A stretch of 64,000 bases of DNA from Zopfochytrium polystomum (taxonomy: Eukaryota > Chytridiomycota > Chytridiomycetes > Chytridiales > Chytridiaceae). Positions 1-13,361 of this stretch are shown here, in pieces (position 1 is the stretch's first letter; each line of letters begins with the position of its first letter). The position numbers and the translations under genes were made by a program. Location of the stretch: NCBI GenBank assembly GCA_025765615.1, contig JAIVFJ010000072.1, positions 218,533-282,532 of the forward strand. Reading direction: 5' to 3'. The notes beneath the pieces are model-generated. The model was given only the letters and a program-made list of their open reading frames with translations. It was not told the DNA's origin and searched no databases.

Positions 1-2055
1 AAGCTTAAGCAAAGCGTCCAGGACGCCTTCACGCTGATTGTCATCGACCACTGCTTCACGTACTTCTCCCACCAGCTTGAAGGAAAAGGGGTCGTTGGTT
101 TTGTTGACTAAGACAGGCATCGCAAGTATGGTTCCAGCGCTAGAAGCAGCCAACCCCTGAGAGATCTGCACGCAAATGGTGTAAATTAGCAGAAAGACAA
201 TTGGCATAGCTGAAAGACAGCATTTAAGGAAAGAATACCTGCTCCAAGAAAACTCTTTCGCCGTTGCACATGGCCCGCAATGCCGAGTTCGAGACTAGAA
301 AGAGATAAACAGGTTTCTTTCCTTTCGAGTGGTCTTCATTGATGGTTATATTGAGCTGACCCCGATCTAACGGCTGAATGGCAACAGAATGGTCGCCTCT
401 CGTATAGCTGATGAACGCTTGTCGCAGCGCTTCAACTACAGACGTGTCGATTTGAGCGCCAAAACTTGTACAACGATGTCCAAAGGGAAGAATGAAGGGT
501 GTGAAAGGGGCAGTTGAGCTTGCCGGTGAAGTGTAGCAACGTTGAAGCTTACCAAATGATGAAGTCAGGCGTCGGTAGCGGCTTCCCAGATTCGATGGTC
601 GTCGTCGGCACTGCGGGCGACACCGCCATCACCGGCTTCTTAATTTCGGGAGAGGGAGTCGTTGACTGAGCTGCTGGTTTATCTGACCGTGATTTCGGTG
701 CACTGAAGGCAGGATTACTCGCCGCCGTGAGGACTTCTTGGACAAGAAGCTCAGAGACCGCAATTCTGCTGTGATGCACCTCTACATTTTCTCCATCATT
801 AAGGAGGGCGCGCAAGGCGGAGACTTCCGCGGATGACCCTCGCTCGTCGAGAGAATGAACTATTAAGATCTTCAGTTCGGGGATTGTACGCAGTGCCGGC
901 TCGAGCCTGCCGAGGACAGAGGCGAGTCCGGATTGGGACTCGGCAGAGTCGTCAAACAAAATGGTGAGGACTGCGGCAGCCGGGACGGTTTTGTTAGGGC
1001 CAGATGCGTTCACGCATGCAGCGAGAGATTCGGAAAGGAGACCAGCCAGATCCTGCTCTGAGAAAGAGCTCGCGCGGACCAGAAGCTTGCGGCCGAGCTC
1101 TGGCGCATATAGGGCAGCGTGAAATATGATCTGCCGGACGGCTGAATTGACCGACGATTGCCCAGCCGAAATGTCAATGACTCCAATAAGCAAATCCTCC
1201 TGCAGCAAAGCTGACTCAAGCCAAACTTTCAAGTAAGGGAATCCTTCCGACTTGACATCCTTGACTGCGAGGACTTGGGAAGTTGGGTCGTCCATCCATT
1301 GGTTCAATTCGGACGAGAGAGAGAGAGGGCAGCGCTCAAGCATCAGCTCAGCAGTAGATTGCCGGGCATTCGGCAAATCCTTGAGGAGGATGTTGCGCAA
1401 CTCGTTTTCCTCTTTTTGCGAAAGAAATAACTCTACTGGTGCCCCAATTTGTGAAGGTGTACTGCCAGCAGTGCCCCGGTTTCGGGTCCTTGCAACGGCG
1501 CCAAGAATCTGGGCAAAACCGCGGACATCAACGTCGACGACGTTCACAAAATCAGTCGATGAACCCTCCGCACGTTTCGTCGCTGTCTTGGCAGTGACTG
1601 TGATTGAGTGCATGGAGGCGATTGATTCCATGAGCTTGCGTATAGTGACCGTCTTTGGGCTTCGAGGGTGGTTGTGAAAGATTTCCGGAAACGAAGTGGC
1701 CAAGCCAGCAAAGTCTGCGGGCGAGTAAGGGGTCGTCGTGGAGGAGGGATCGCGGTAGTCGACAAAGAGAGGAACAACGGCAACGCAACTGCCAGCGTTC
1801 AAGCGATTTAAGGCGTATTCCCACTCGAGGACGACATTGTCGCTGTCACTGCGAAGGGATGCGGCGGACGCCCTCGAGATGACGAGAAAAACGAGCGGGG
1901 CCGAGTCCAAGCCACGAAGGAAGCCGTCTTCCCACGGTCGACCGGGGACAAGGCAGTGGTGATCGAGATACGGATGGATGTCTGCAGAGGCGGTAGCTGC
2001 GGAGCAGCGATCGTATACTGCGTCGACGAAGGCCAAGTCGCAAGAGACGCGGTAG
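1..2055 (-). CDS. Protein with two TIR-like domains (3' end outside window)
   Basis: Three exons are visible on the minus strand: 2055-553, 464-239 and 165 to the window edge. Introns 552-465 (gtaagc...acaag) and 238-166 (gtattc...gtgcag) keep the frame. The large exon begins YRVSCDLAFVDAVYDRC and continues through GRPWEDGFLRGLDSAPLVFLVISRAS, VVLEWEYALNRLNAG and VVPLFVDY, the usual order of TIR strand, BB-loop and aC-helix motifs. The candidate NADase glutamate lies in LEWEYAL. A middle region of about 300 residues is not recognised. From PDFII a second TIR-like unit starts and runs across the 552-465 intron: VVEALRQAFISY, PVYLFLVSNSALRAMCNGE, FLEQISQGL and MPVLV. An acceptor (catag) at 2056-2057 implies an upstream exon holding the first strand and start codon; I could not place it. 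Inferred role: NAD-cleaving or scaffolding TIR protein. Confidence 0.72.
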
Positions 2056-2061
2056 CTATGA

Positions 2062-2394
2062 TTTCAACGTGGCGAGTTGGAAGACACGGGGTCAGAGGAA
2101 CAGCAAACGTCTTCCCGCTTCCGTTTTCCGGGGATTATGCCCCAAGCCCATTCTTCACTCTGGATTGGATTGATTGATTCCGCTACTACTACTGCTGCTG
2201 CTGCTGCTGCTACAACCAACTACTGTTACGACGACCAAACCTGAGAAAAAGGGCGTGTACGGAGCGCGCCTGCATGCACTGCCACGGCGACGGCGGCGGT
2301 GGTAACGGCTTTCGCTCCAGCGTCGTCATCGTTGGGGAGGTTGCTGTTGTTGGTTGTGGGGGCTTCTTGTGAGGTGTTTGGATATTTCTCTTTT

Positions 2395-2429
<35 letters not shown>

Positions 2430-2633
2430 TTGGGAATGATGCCGAATTTGGTTGTTCGACAGATGGGAGCCGGACAGGGAAACAGGACAGGAGACTGAGA
2501 GAGAGCAGCGAGGGCAGAGGCGCCTGCGCCACCGGCAAGACACTCGAAGCTGACTCGTGTGGGTCCTTGGTTGGTTGTTGTCGCGAGAAAACGAGAGAGG
2601 GAGAGAAAAGAGAGAGAGAAGAGAAAACGAGCA

Positions 2634-2685
<52 letters not shown>

Positions 2686-2766
2686 AAATATTAAGAAATG
2701 CTTGGAGGGCTGATCGTCTCGAACGAGTTCCACCTCCACATTGCAACCCACACGCCACCCCGACCG
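2062..2766. repeat. Intergenic stretch with T32 and (GA)n microsatellite
   Basis: This stretch separates two minus-strand genes. It holds a (CTG)n-like run near 2190-2211, a 32-base T tract at 2397-2428, and a GA/GAAA purine tract at about 2583-2690 ending in some 20 uninterrupted GA units. The long open frames here are products of the simple repeats. The missing first exon of the TIR gene should lie at its left end. Confidence 0.8.
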
Positions 2767-4221
2767 TTAGTTCCCATCGGATAACCCAGCAATTAGGGCT
2801 TCAGTTGCACGCCGGCCGTACGCTCCGTCCTGTGGAGGTACGAACGACGCGCGCCCGTCAGAGGACTGGTGCGAAGCAGACATGGGGCGAACAAGAGATA
2901 GCACGGACATGGTCCGGTCCGCCTCTCCCACCCACCACACCTGCTGCTGTGGCGGCAGCGGAGGCGACAGCGAGTACACGTCATCTCGCGACGAGTACGA
3001 GTGGCTCATCTCGGAATTGGCCGCGTAGCTGCCGCCGCCGGAATCAACAAGGACAGCCACAGGAGTAGGGGTTGCTGACAGCCGGGACAAGGCCAGCCCT
3101 CGCTCCGCCGTCCAGGCCACCGTCACGGCTGAATGCGGCTGTAGATGGTTGTATTGCTGCGGCTGCCTCTGCTGCTGTTGTTGCTGAATCGAGAGGTTCG
3201 GGTGCTGCTGGAGAAGAGGTTGCTCGTCTCCGCCTGCAGGCGGACCAAAGACGTGGAGGAGAAGCGACGCGCGGGACTGCTGCGTGACGGCCGGCTCCAT
3301 GAACGAAACGAAGGAGGACTTTGACAGCGACGACGTCGTTCCAGTCCTTCTGCTTCGGTCGGATGCCGTAAGGGGTTCCACCGCATCCCCCAGCGAGACT
3401 GGCCGGCCAGGCAGCGTCGTCGCGAGGGCCAGCATTCGCTGCCGCGGCTGGCTGCTGTGTCGATTGCTTTCGGGAATACTTCTACGCCAGGTGCCCTCAT
3501 CCAGACGCTGTTCGAGGCGCCAGTGCCGGTTCCTGCGGCATCGGACGACCGTGGAGACTAGCTGGCAGAGAATAACCATGCCAATGACACTGAGTACGGT
3601 GATGCCAGCGATGGTTGCGGGACCTGTGACAGACTGCTGCGCGTTGCCATCCGTTGATGCTGTTGAGCTGTGAGTGCTAGTGGGGCCGGAAACTGATTGA
3701 GTAGAGGTAGACAAAGTCAAGATGGTTGTAGAAACGACAATGGTGTCTACGATGGTCATGGGCGCCCCCTGGCTGTCAGCCACGACTGTCGTCGAGGTGA
3801 GCGTGGTGAGAAAACCGGAGGTAGGAAGCGATGAATTCGCAGGCAAGCTGCTGGTCGCTGATGTCGACGACGTTGTCGGTAGTGCGGAAGACAGAGAGGT
3901 TTGCTGACTTGTAAAACTTGTTGGTGATGCAGCTGGAAGCGGCACTGCTGACGAAGTTGTGGTTACCGACGGATCTGGCGACGGCGCTGAAGTGATTGCA
4001 TCCCTGGAGGATGAGGAGCTCGTTTCGGTGGGAGATATTGTCGAGGTGGCGGAAGGAAGGTCGCTTGGGCCAGCCGAAGTAACCGCATCCGTTGATGTTG
4101 GTGAAAAGGACATCGTTCTGTTCGATGCCGTAACGGCTCGCAGCTCGCTTCCAGGCGGAGTTTGAAACTTCGACCTTCCCTTGTCAAGGCGACATACAAA
4201 CAATGGGGGTGAAACGCCCAC
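2767..4221 (-). CDS. Ser/Thr-rich single-pass surface protein (sensor-like)
   Basis: The open frame encodes about 480 residues. Roughly the first 200 are a Ser/Thr/Pro/Ala-rich stalk suited to O-mannosylation. A single hydrophobic segment follows (ITVLSVIGMVILCQLVSTVV), then a basic stop-transfer stretch (RCRRNRHWRLEQR) and a tail of about 240 residues with a Gln-rich patch and Ser/Arg clusters. This layout is that of fungal cell-wall sensors (Mid2/Wsc type), but no cysteine-rich head or recognised domain is seen. No signal peptide is present at the 5' end; the frame is entered near an acceptor-like cttgacaag, so a first exon with the signal sequence may lie in 4222-4364. Function is inferred from architecture only. 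Confidence 0.6.
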   Translation of the reverse strand: MGVSPPLFVCRLDKGRSKFQTPPGSELRAVTASNRTMSFSPTSTDAVTSAGPSDLPSATSTISPTETSSSSSRDAITSAPSPDPSVTTTSSAVPLPAASPTSFTSQQTSLSSALPTTSSTSATSSLPANSSLPTSGFLTTLTSTTVVADSQGAPMTIVDTIVVSTTILTLSTSTQSVSGPTSTHSSTASTDGNAQQSVTGPATIAGITVLSVIGMVILCQLVSTVVRCRRNRHWRLEQRLDEGTWRRSIPESNRHSSQPRQRMLALATTLPGRPVSLGDAVEPLTASDRSRRTGTTSSLSKSSFVSFMEPAVTQQSRASLLLHVFGPPAGGDEQPLLQQHPNLSIQQQQQQRQPQQYNHLQPHSAVTVAWTAERGLALSRLSATPTPVAVLVDSGGGSYAANSEMSHSYSSRDDVYSLSPPLPPQQQVWWVGEADRTMSVLSLVRPMSASHQSSDGRASFVPPQDGAYGRRATEALIAGLSDGN

Positions 4222-4364
4222 CCTTCTCCAGCTTGACAGGCCCTACGTCCTCACCCAATTATGCGATCGACTCCCTACGTTCGTGAAGATATACTCCCAT
4301 TTTCATTCGCACTCCACAGGAAACGCCCCGCGCTCACCGAACGCACGGACTGTCGACGAGCGAG
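4222..4364. promoter_or_regulatory. Short divergent intergenic region
   Basis: About 140 bp separate the divergently transcribed surface-protein and tubby/LURP-one-like genes, so this must hold both promoters unless the first exon of the minus-strand gene also lies here. No clear TATA box was seen. Confidence 0.4.
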
Positions 4365-6853
4365 ATGCCGTCGACGGCGAGTAGCAGCGGCGGTGGCAGC
4401 AGTCTTGGCTATGCCTTTGTGCCGGTACTTCCGATCGCTATAGGGAACAAAAGGGACGTTGGGGACGCGACCGCGCAAAAAGCCGGACCCCGACACTCGC
4501 GTCAGGTGACGGCGTTCCGCTAGTTATTGATCATCAACTGACCCTCTCCTTTCCTCGACAGTTGGCCGCTGATATTGGGTCTCTTTCGGCAGCGATCTCG
4601 CCACGTTCCGAACTAAGGTCACAGACGGCGTGTGGCCGGCACGATCTATCAGCTGTCAAACTACCCAGCGTCCAAGATGCAGAGCGAGTCAAACTTTCGT
4701 CGAATTTTGCACCAGCGAGCAGCCTGTTGCAGCCACCGCACCGTGAGAAGGGGTCGATCCATAGCGTACAGGCGGACCATTCCGAGCATGGTGTCATTCA
4801 CGTTCGAGTGGGAGACAGCAGACGACCTTTGGCACCAGTGAAACTCATATCGCTCGCACCTCCACAAAATGATGTATGCCCGCCGCCATCAAGCTTCTCC
4901 GATACAATTAGGCCAGGAAATAGCACCGTTGCGACCGACAATGGCGATCTCCACAACGAGCAGAGGAAACGACAGCCACTGCACGGCCTGCCATTCGACT
5001 CGGGCGGGCCAACTCTTCCACGGCTTGCAGAAGACGGACAAAACCGGCCGCTGATGACAGCAGCGCTCGCAGCAAACGGACCAATTTCGGGTTTGGGAGA
5101 CTCGACAAAGCGTGGTCAAATACCCCTGCTTCCCAAAAAGCTGCAACACACTGAGAAAAGCCGGTACAACCCCGCAGAGATCATTGGCGCACCGCAAAAG
5201 CTTGCGCAATGGGTGGGGAAAACTAGAGCACAGGCTCTGGTGGACAAACTCAACGCTAGTGTTCTGGAGGCATATCGCGCCGCTGTCTTTGAAAGTCGCT
5301 CCACAAAGAACGAGGAGATCGGAGCCAAGCTGAAAGTTAGTTCCGACTCGACTGCCACAGACATCGACAGCTTTGCTTATGCGAATATGCGGCAGTCGAT
5401 CACAGTTTCGAGCTTTATTTGGGGAGGTTCGTTTTTCGTTCTTTCCGTCCATTTGCTGATTGCTTTGGCCAGATGGAAATGTAAGGTCTTCGCAGGACGG
5501 CTCCCTTTTGTACACAATCAGACGGAAAGTCATTGCTACTCGTCATGTATTGTTTTTCACCAACCCTGGCGGATCTGTAGTTTGGAAGCTGACTGAGCGA
5601 CACGGTGTGAGTTGTCCCATCGTTGCCCTGTTCTCAAATTTTAGACTAACCAATTGCGCTCAAACTAGTGGACCGGATGGAACTATGATCTGCACAAAAG
5701 AACACCAAATGTTCTGCCGAAGCCCTCACCGCTTACATTAATTTCACGAACAACACCAGTTCCTACCCACTGCTGGACTCTAGTTGCAACCTTCGACCGA
5801 ATATCCCCAACAGCACTAACCGGTCCAGCCTCGACCATCTTTGGGGGGCCAAACATCCTCAACACATTCTCCAACGTTGATCCGGCATCGCTGTCACGGG
5901 CTCATCGGCTGACACCCAGCGGCGGACTCGGCACGTGTGGACTCGGCCCGACCGGTGCTGGCGCCGGCGGTGTCGGGATCGGCGGCGCGATGGGCATGGC
6001 CGCATCGACCGCCTGCGTCGGCGCGCTCGGCTCCGCCCCTTTTACAAGGCTGCTGATACGCGCGGCCGAACGACCGAACGCCCAGTCCCCGCACCAGCAC
6101 CGCCATCGCCGCGTTGAAGCGCCGCCGTCGCCGCCGCCAAACGGGATCTCCTCGGGAGGCGGCGGAGGCGGCGGCGCGCCGGCCTTCCCGCCCGTCCTCA
6201 TGATCGGCGACCCCGCGTCGTCCGCCTACCGCTTCCTCGACGCAAAGTCCGCCCGCCACGTCGGATCGTTTGTGCGCGTTGCGGCCGACTCGCTGCATGG
6301 CGACAGCAGCACCAGCCGCGTTGCGGGCGCGGACGCTGCGGTGGGTGGGGGTGCCGGTGTCGGTGGAACGCGGTCGCCTTCGAGTGGAGGGGGAGCTGGG
6401 TGCGGGGTTGGTAGTAAGGAGTGGAAATACCCTGCGGCTGACCGATGGGAGCTCTTGGTTGAGGCTACCGGTGTTGCTGGCGGCGGCGGCGGCGGCGGTG
6501 CTGAGAGCGCCCGAAATCAAGAACAGTCGATTGCGCCGTCTGCACCGTCACAGGCATTTGACGAACTACTGCTTTTGGACGTCGCGATGGCGGCGGGCGT
6601 GATTGCACAGATGCTGGTCGCACGCGCGGATCTCGGAACCGCATCCTCTGACACTGTTGGCTCGGCAAAAGGGCCACCAGAGCGAGGTGTTCCGCCGCGG
6701 CCGACTTGCCAAAAGGATCGTGGGCTAGCGGAGAATGAAATCGGCCTGCACTTAGGGAGGAAGCTGCCGCCGCGGAAAGAGGGTTGCGGTGGAAAGCGCG
6801 GGAGATCGGCCCTGAGGTTTCCTTGGAAGAAGAAGGTGGTGGGAAATGAGTGA
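4365..6853 (+). CDS. Tubby/LURP-one-like (LOR) fold protein with low-complexity inserts
   Basis: Four exons keep frame: 4365-4505, 4562-5426, 5473-5606 and 5669-6853 (774 residues). Exon 1 starts MPSTASSSGGGSSLGYAF. The N-terminal ~320 residues are unrecognised and polar. From residue ~325 there is a pattern of the tubby-C/LURP-one-related barrel: WGDGNVRSSQDGSLLYTIRR, KVIATRHVLFFTNPGGSVVW. The C-terminal strands appear after a Pro/Gly-rich insertion: SSAYRFLDAKSARHVGSFVR near 565, KYPAADRWELLVEATG, then DELLLLDVAMAAGVIAQMLV near 677, which resembles the final hydrophobic helix of that fold. Poly-Gly runs interrupt the domain. The family includes phospholipid-scramblase-like and plant LURP1-like proteins; no activity can be assigned. 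It ends only 60 bp before the next start. Confidence 0.6.
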
Positions 6854-6913
6854 AGGTTTATTGAGAATTGTCCCGCGCTCTATATTGTACTGTATTTGTC
6901 CTATTGGGTTGGG

Positions 6914-9900
6914 ATGCGTCCGCTGCCACCCTCGCTCCGATCATGGCTCCCGCAGCTGCTTGAGCGAGAAGACGAGGGGAACGACGATGAGATGGTAGTT
7001 GAGGAACTTGCCGACGGATTTTTGCTCGTCCAGGTACGCAAGTCGTCTGGAATCCTTCCGTTTCCCTCCCCGTCTCCAAACACCCGACACGGAAAGCCAC
7101 CCCTCCCCTTCCCCCCGCCTCCGCCTCTCCGAAAATAGATTCTAGGACTGCTCCGGCCGGACTCGGTTGATCTTACCTGGTACCTGACCGACGAAGCGAC
7201 GTTCTGCGACGACCTCCGCGCCCACAATCACCGGATTCTCGCGGACGGACTTCGCAAGGCCCGAGTGTCCGGCCTCGCCTCGGTCGAGGTTGCCGTTGCG
7301 CGGGCCGCAGCGGGGGACTTGGACGCGTCGGTCGCGATTGCGGAGGCGATCTACGCATCGCTGGGGGTGTCGGGGAGTCGCGGGGACTTGGACGATGCGT
7401 TTGAACACGACGATAGTGAGGTCGGCAGGGGCGGTGCAGGGTTCGAAACGCGGTCGCTTGAGTACGGGTGGGCCTTGACCGGCGGCTCCGGGGCCGGCGG
7501 AGAAGACAACGGCGGCGATGTGGACGTCGACGGTCGGTCCATGGAGCTTCTTTCTGGCCTTGTCGGGGCCACTGACATCAGCAGGTTCTTCGCGGAGAGC
7601 AGGGGGCCAGACCTGAATGTAACGGACGAGAAGGCCGAGGGTGTTGGGACTGATTTTGCTGATGTGCAACATGATGAACCTGATCTCGGATACCAGCCCG
7701 CCGAGATTTCGTTCGTTGCGGAAGTGAGGTGGTTAGTTCTTAAGTGCATGCGGGTGTGTGCCGGGAGTGGGGCACTGTCTCAAGACCTGGACGCTTTGTA
7801 TCAGCAATCGCTCGTGAAGGTGGGCGCAAACATCGGCGAACTATCTTGAAGTCTCTACAATTAATCAATGAGTGATAGGGACGACACCTTTCGCATGTTA
7901 TTCTTTCGGCACTTACGAGTGGCTTACTATACCACTTACTCGTTCGGTCGCTTGAAGGCGCGGAGCTGGACCCAGAGGTCACGAGCATTTCATGTAACGC
8001 CAAGAACTTCGTCCCGATTCCCGGAAGTTTTCTGGACGCACTGATTGACAAGCAGCTTCTCAGTTTCAGCTCGTCAATTAAGAGCAGCATTGGCAACATG
8101 ATTTCCGACCCAAGTCCCTTTTACGAGAGCATTCATTCCAATATTATTGAAGCGTTGATGCAGTGGGCGAATGCGGACATGTCGCTCGATAGAGTCATGG
8201 ACTACTGTCGGCAAGAACTATCATACCCAGACAGTGCACACCCATATGACCTTGAAGATGGACTTCTGGCGTGGGTCAATGCGGTGAATCGAGGTTTACA
8301 GCAGCGTTTTCTTCCCGGTTTCATTCCAAAACGGGCTGCAGCTGCAACAGACCTAGTCCTGGACCTGCGTGATGGTATCTCGCTATGCGGATTAGCTTGC
8401 TGGTATCACATGGAAGGGATCAGCCCTATTGATGTGCGTTTCAGCTCAAACAGCGATGCGGATTTACTCAGCTGGAAAGATCGGCTTCACAACCTCAAGC
8501 TTTTTGACGAAGCGTGCAGAAAGTTTGAACGCGTTGCACCACCGTGGAGACCCGAGGAGTTTTGCGGCTGTGACGAATCTGGCCTGCAGAACTCGACTGA
8601 GTTCGGTAAGGTGAACGGGTGGCAGACAGAATGCAATGCATATCGCCCGGTTGTTCTAGCATTTTTGTCAGAACTGTTTCGTTTCCTTTCAAGGTCAGTT
8701 CTGTTTACCGCAACTGTGTCCATCCTCTATCATACTAAACCCAACAAGTCCGATCCAAACTGTTAAAATTCAAACGCTTCCCCCCGATCCTGCAGAATCA
8801 GCAGAAACAACCCTTTTGTCGCCAGACTCAGCTCCGTCAACAGAATCCTCTCTTACATCTGATATTCAGTCTATACCGATTTCCTTTGTTCCAACGAATG
8901 CGGTCGTGAAGCTGGATCACGGCTCGGCAGCAGTGCTACCACTGGAGGCGGATCCCGCACCGCAAACCGTCAGCATCGAGCCGACAGTTCCCGCAGCAGC
9001 TGAAGCGGCGGAACCCGCACAGCCAGATCTCAAAGCTGAAGAAGCAAGTCCAATTATAACCAAATCAGACGTTCTGCAAGAGCAGTTGGTTCAGGGGGAG
9101 GATCTATCGAGTTTCGACGTCCCAGTCGTTGCAACTGCGTCACTGCAAGCGCCATCGATTCAAAGCGTAAACGACGAAACCCATTCCATAATGGAGCCTT
9201 CAAACAGTCCAAAAGTGGCGCCACGTCATGAACCGCCCAAGTCGTTTCAATCACTTGCAGAGCTTATGATGGCACCAAGAGTGCCGTTGATGGGAACAAT
9301 GACAGGAGTGGACATGAATGAAACAGGCGCCGCGACAAATCAGGCAAAAGGAATGATCGACTCACCCGAAAAGACGCACGCTGTCCCTGAAGACTTTAGT
9401 GTGGACTCTCCCAAGAATCAGCCAGTTTCGCCCGTCCTTCCCGCCCATTCAGTGTTTCAAGCAGAAAAAGTGCTAGTTAACGAGGGGAACAAAGACATTA
9501 CTATTGAAAACATCGAGCAGGCGGAGTCAGAATTCCCAGAGCAACTTTCAGCCGGATCTTTAAAGGCGGAAGAAGTTCCAATCAAGGCTGGAGAGTCAAC
9601 TGAGTATTTTGTCGAAGAGGTTTCCAAGCAATTACTATCACCGACAAGTCCCAACCCACAGATATTGTTGAAGTCGCGTTGGGACGTTCCGACACAGGCA
9701 CAAAGGGAAGGAGTGCTGAATCTTATCTCGAGCGCGGCGAGCAAGGCACCGGCCGCGATGCTGGCTTCACCTCAAGCAGATCATCTCAAATCACAAAAGC
9801 CGCAACCAACACCGCGAAAGCAGAAGAAGCGGCCCAAGGAAAAGGGAGCCCCGTCAGCCTCACTTGGCGGCGAATCGAAGAGCATGGCTGAACTAGTGCC

Positions 9901-12028
9901 AGCCGCAGCACTTGCTGGTGGCATGGAGAACGCCGCAGCGAAACATGCGGAATCATCTTCGCTTATTTCTGCACCCTCGAAACGACCACCAACACCGAGA
10001 GAGGATTTATTCATTTTGCGCAACACTCCAAGTCCAAGACCGCCTGCGCGGGACCGCCGCAAGAAGCTTCGAGACCGACTCAGAGAGCGAGGCAGTAGTT
10101 GCAGAAAAGAGCCGGCGCTTGCACCTATTACGCGCCCTGAAACGGCAAACTGCGACTTTGTGCCCCCTCCGGCGCCGTTCCCCGCGGTTGCTGCAATTCT
10201 CCTTAACGCGGCGCGGCTGACCCAGAACAAAGCATCGTTCGAAGAATCTGAACCGTCGGAGCCTCTTCCACGACTGCACCTTCCCATCCACGAAAACTCA
10301 CCCTTGCGGAGTGAGCCAGCGAAATCAACAGAGTTAATGCGCTCGTCTTTACCAAGTGCTTTGCTCGACGATGCTACTCTGCCGACGATAGTTCTAAACC
10401 GTGACACGATAGACAGTCGATTGAGTGGGCCTATTCGCTATGGAGCGAGCTTTCAACCACTGCCACCCTTGACGAATCAGCTGGGGCAGGATGGCAGCGA
10501 GTGGATTGACGATGGCAAAGTTGAGTGGGACTCGGGAAGAGGGAAAAAAGTTGGGAGATCATTTGGCACTAAAGTAGTAGCGAAGAGGCGAAGAAGAGCA
10601 TGGAGGCAACGGAGCTATTTTGACCCTCCAAAAACGGTAACAACGGTGACAGACGGTGAAGATGAACAACAGCAGAGCGAACGCGCAGTTGTTGATGCAC
10701 CTGCTCTTGCAGAGACGACGCGCGTGCTGTTTGAGCCAAGAGAGAATAAGACTCACACAGACGCGAGAGCTAGCGCAACGGAGAGGAAATCTACGGATGA
10801 TTGCTTTCAGACGGGAGACTGGGCATCTCCAATCGAGGTTGGCCGTGATATTGGCGCTTCGAGTGCTCCGCAGCAGCAAAGAACCAAAATCAATCAAAGA
10901 AGTAGATGGACGATGGGCGAACACGAGGACGACGACAGCGACGACGGAGAGTTCGATCCACCGGTTTTCGACTCCTCCATTCTGAGCGATGGATCCGATG
11001 AGGATTTTGAGAAAGTCCGCGAGCCGCAGAACTCAAAGACGCGCCGTCTGTTGAATCGAGTCCGCAGCTCGCATTCCTCTTCATTTGCCGTAAGCCGAGA
11101 AGGCGAGAAACGGGTAGTTCGACAGGCAGAAGGACAGCACACGTTGACCTCCAGAGAGGCTGCGTCAATTCCGCTCGGCTCGCACGTACCGTCTGCCAGT
11201 GCATCCATTAGCTCACAATGGAAAGGGAGGCTGCCAATACCATCCCAAAGTCAGTCTGCTGCAACCAATAGCACGTATTTCTACGAACTGAGCGATTCAG
11301 AGTCGTCCTCTGCGTCGGAGCAACTTCGGTGGAAAGGTGAGGCAGGGTGTCTTTCTCGAGACAACAGGTACTTAGCGATCGACACAGATTCGGCTCGCCG
11401 TTCAGATCCACTCCAGCAGTTCCCACATCCTCCTCGCAGCACCATTCCATCTTCAGCGACGACCTACGTGGCTGCCCCTTCTCAATCAAGAACAACAAGT
11501 CTCGCAAAAGCTCCACTTCTCAAGAGACTTTCCAACCGCCCTATTATTCTGAACGCATTGAAAAATGTTTGCCTGGCCGGAGCTGTAAATGCAAAACTGC
11601 ACGACGAAGTTGTGAAGGTATCGGAACAGTGCTTCGTATTTTTTTTCTTCTTCTTTTTGTTACTGTGTGTCCTTGGCAAGGATTCCAGCTTTAATTTTCC
11701 TTCCTCACGCTCCCCGTTCCAGGCCCTATCCCTCTCAGACGCACCGCATTGCATCATCAACTTTCGAGGACAAAAGAACCACGCTTTCAAAGCGCTGTAC
11801 GCATTCGACCCGCGCACTCCAGAGACCATACGCTGCATCTACCCAGTCGCGTCCTCCGCGGACGCGCAGAGCGAAGCAGACGGTGTCGGATCGCCGGCAG
11901 GTCCGGTGTTGAGGAGCGAGGAGGTGCGCGCGTTTTTCAAGTACGATTCGGGGGGCCGAGCGTTCCGCGCGCTGGAGACGCGCAGCTTTTCCCCCAATGT
12001 TCACGGGATGGTTTTGAGCGAGCGGTGA
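6914..12028 (+). CDS. CAMSAP/patronin-family microtubule minus-end protein (CH + CKK)
   Basis: Five exons join in frame: 6914-7033, 7139-7819, 7879-8693, 8749-11617 and 11723-12028, giving 1596 residues. The CAMSAP-type calponin-homology domain is in exon 3: DLEDGLLAWVNAVNRGL, then TDLVLDLRDGISLCGLACWY, then DRLHNLKLFDEAC and RPVVLAFLSELFRFLS. A long, disordered, Ser/Pro/Glu-rich linker of about 900 residues follows. The C-terminus is a CKK domain: HCIINFRGQKNHAFKALYAF, DPRTPETIRCIYP, then VRAFFKYDSGGRAFRALETR and FSPNVHGMVL. CKK binds between tubulin dimers at microtubule minus ends in animal CAMSAPs, and the CH-linker-CKK order is theirs. The N-terminal ~230 residues include an acidic variable region. 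It lies in tandem with the upstream gene and centrin follows it. Confidence 0.88.
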
Positions 12029-13156
<1,128 letters not shown>

Positions 13157-13361
13157 ACGTGCATCTCGCGAAGATCAGCTTGCTTGGGTTGATTTGAGTT
13201 GTATTATGCGAAGCTAAAAAACAAAACTGCAAGAAAAAAAACAGGATTAAATCGCGAAGGAAAGATTATTTCCTGGAAGCGGCGCGAGTTAACTGCATAT
13301 GATAGGGGAGAATCGGGAGCGTAGATTAGGCGTTGCCCAAAGCAAAGTTTGGGCCAACAAA

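Noticed and set aside
2210..2758. Open frames encoding poly-Ser/Leu or poly-Lys
   Set aside because: They are translations of the T32 and GA tracts.
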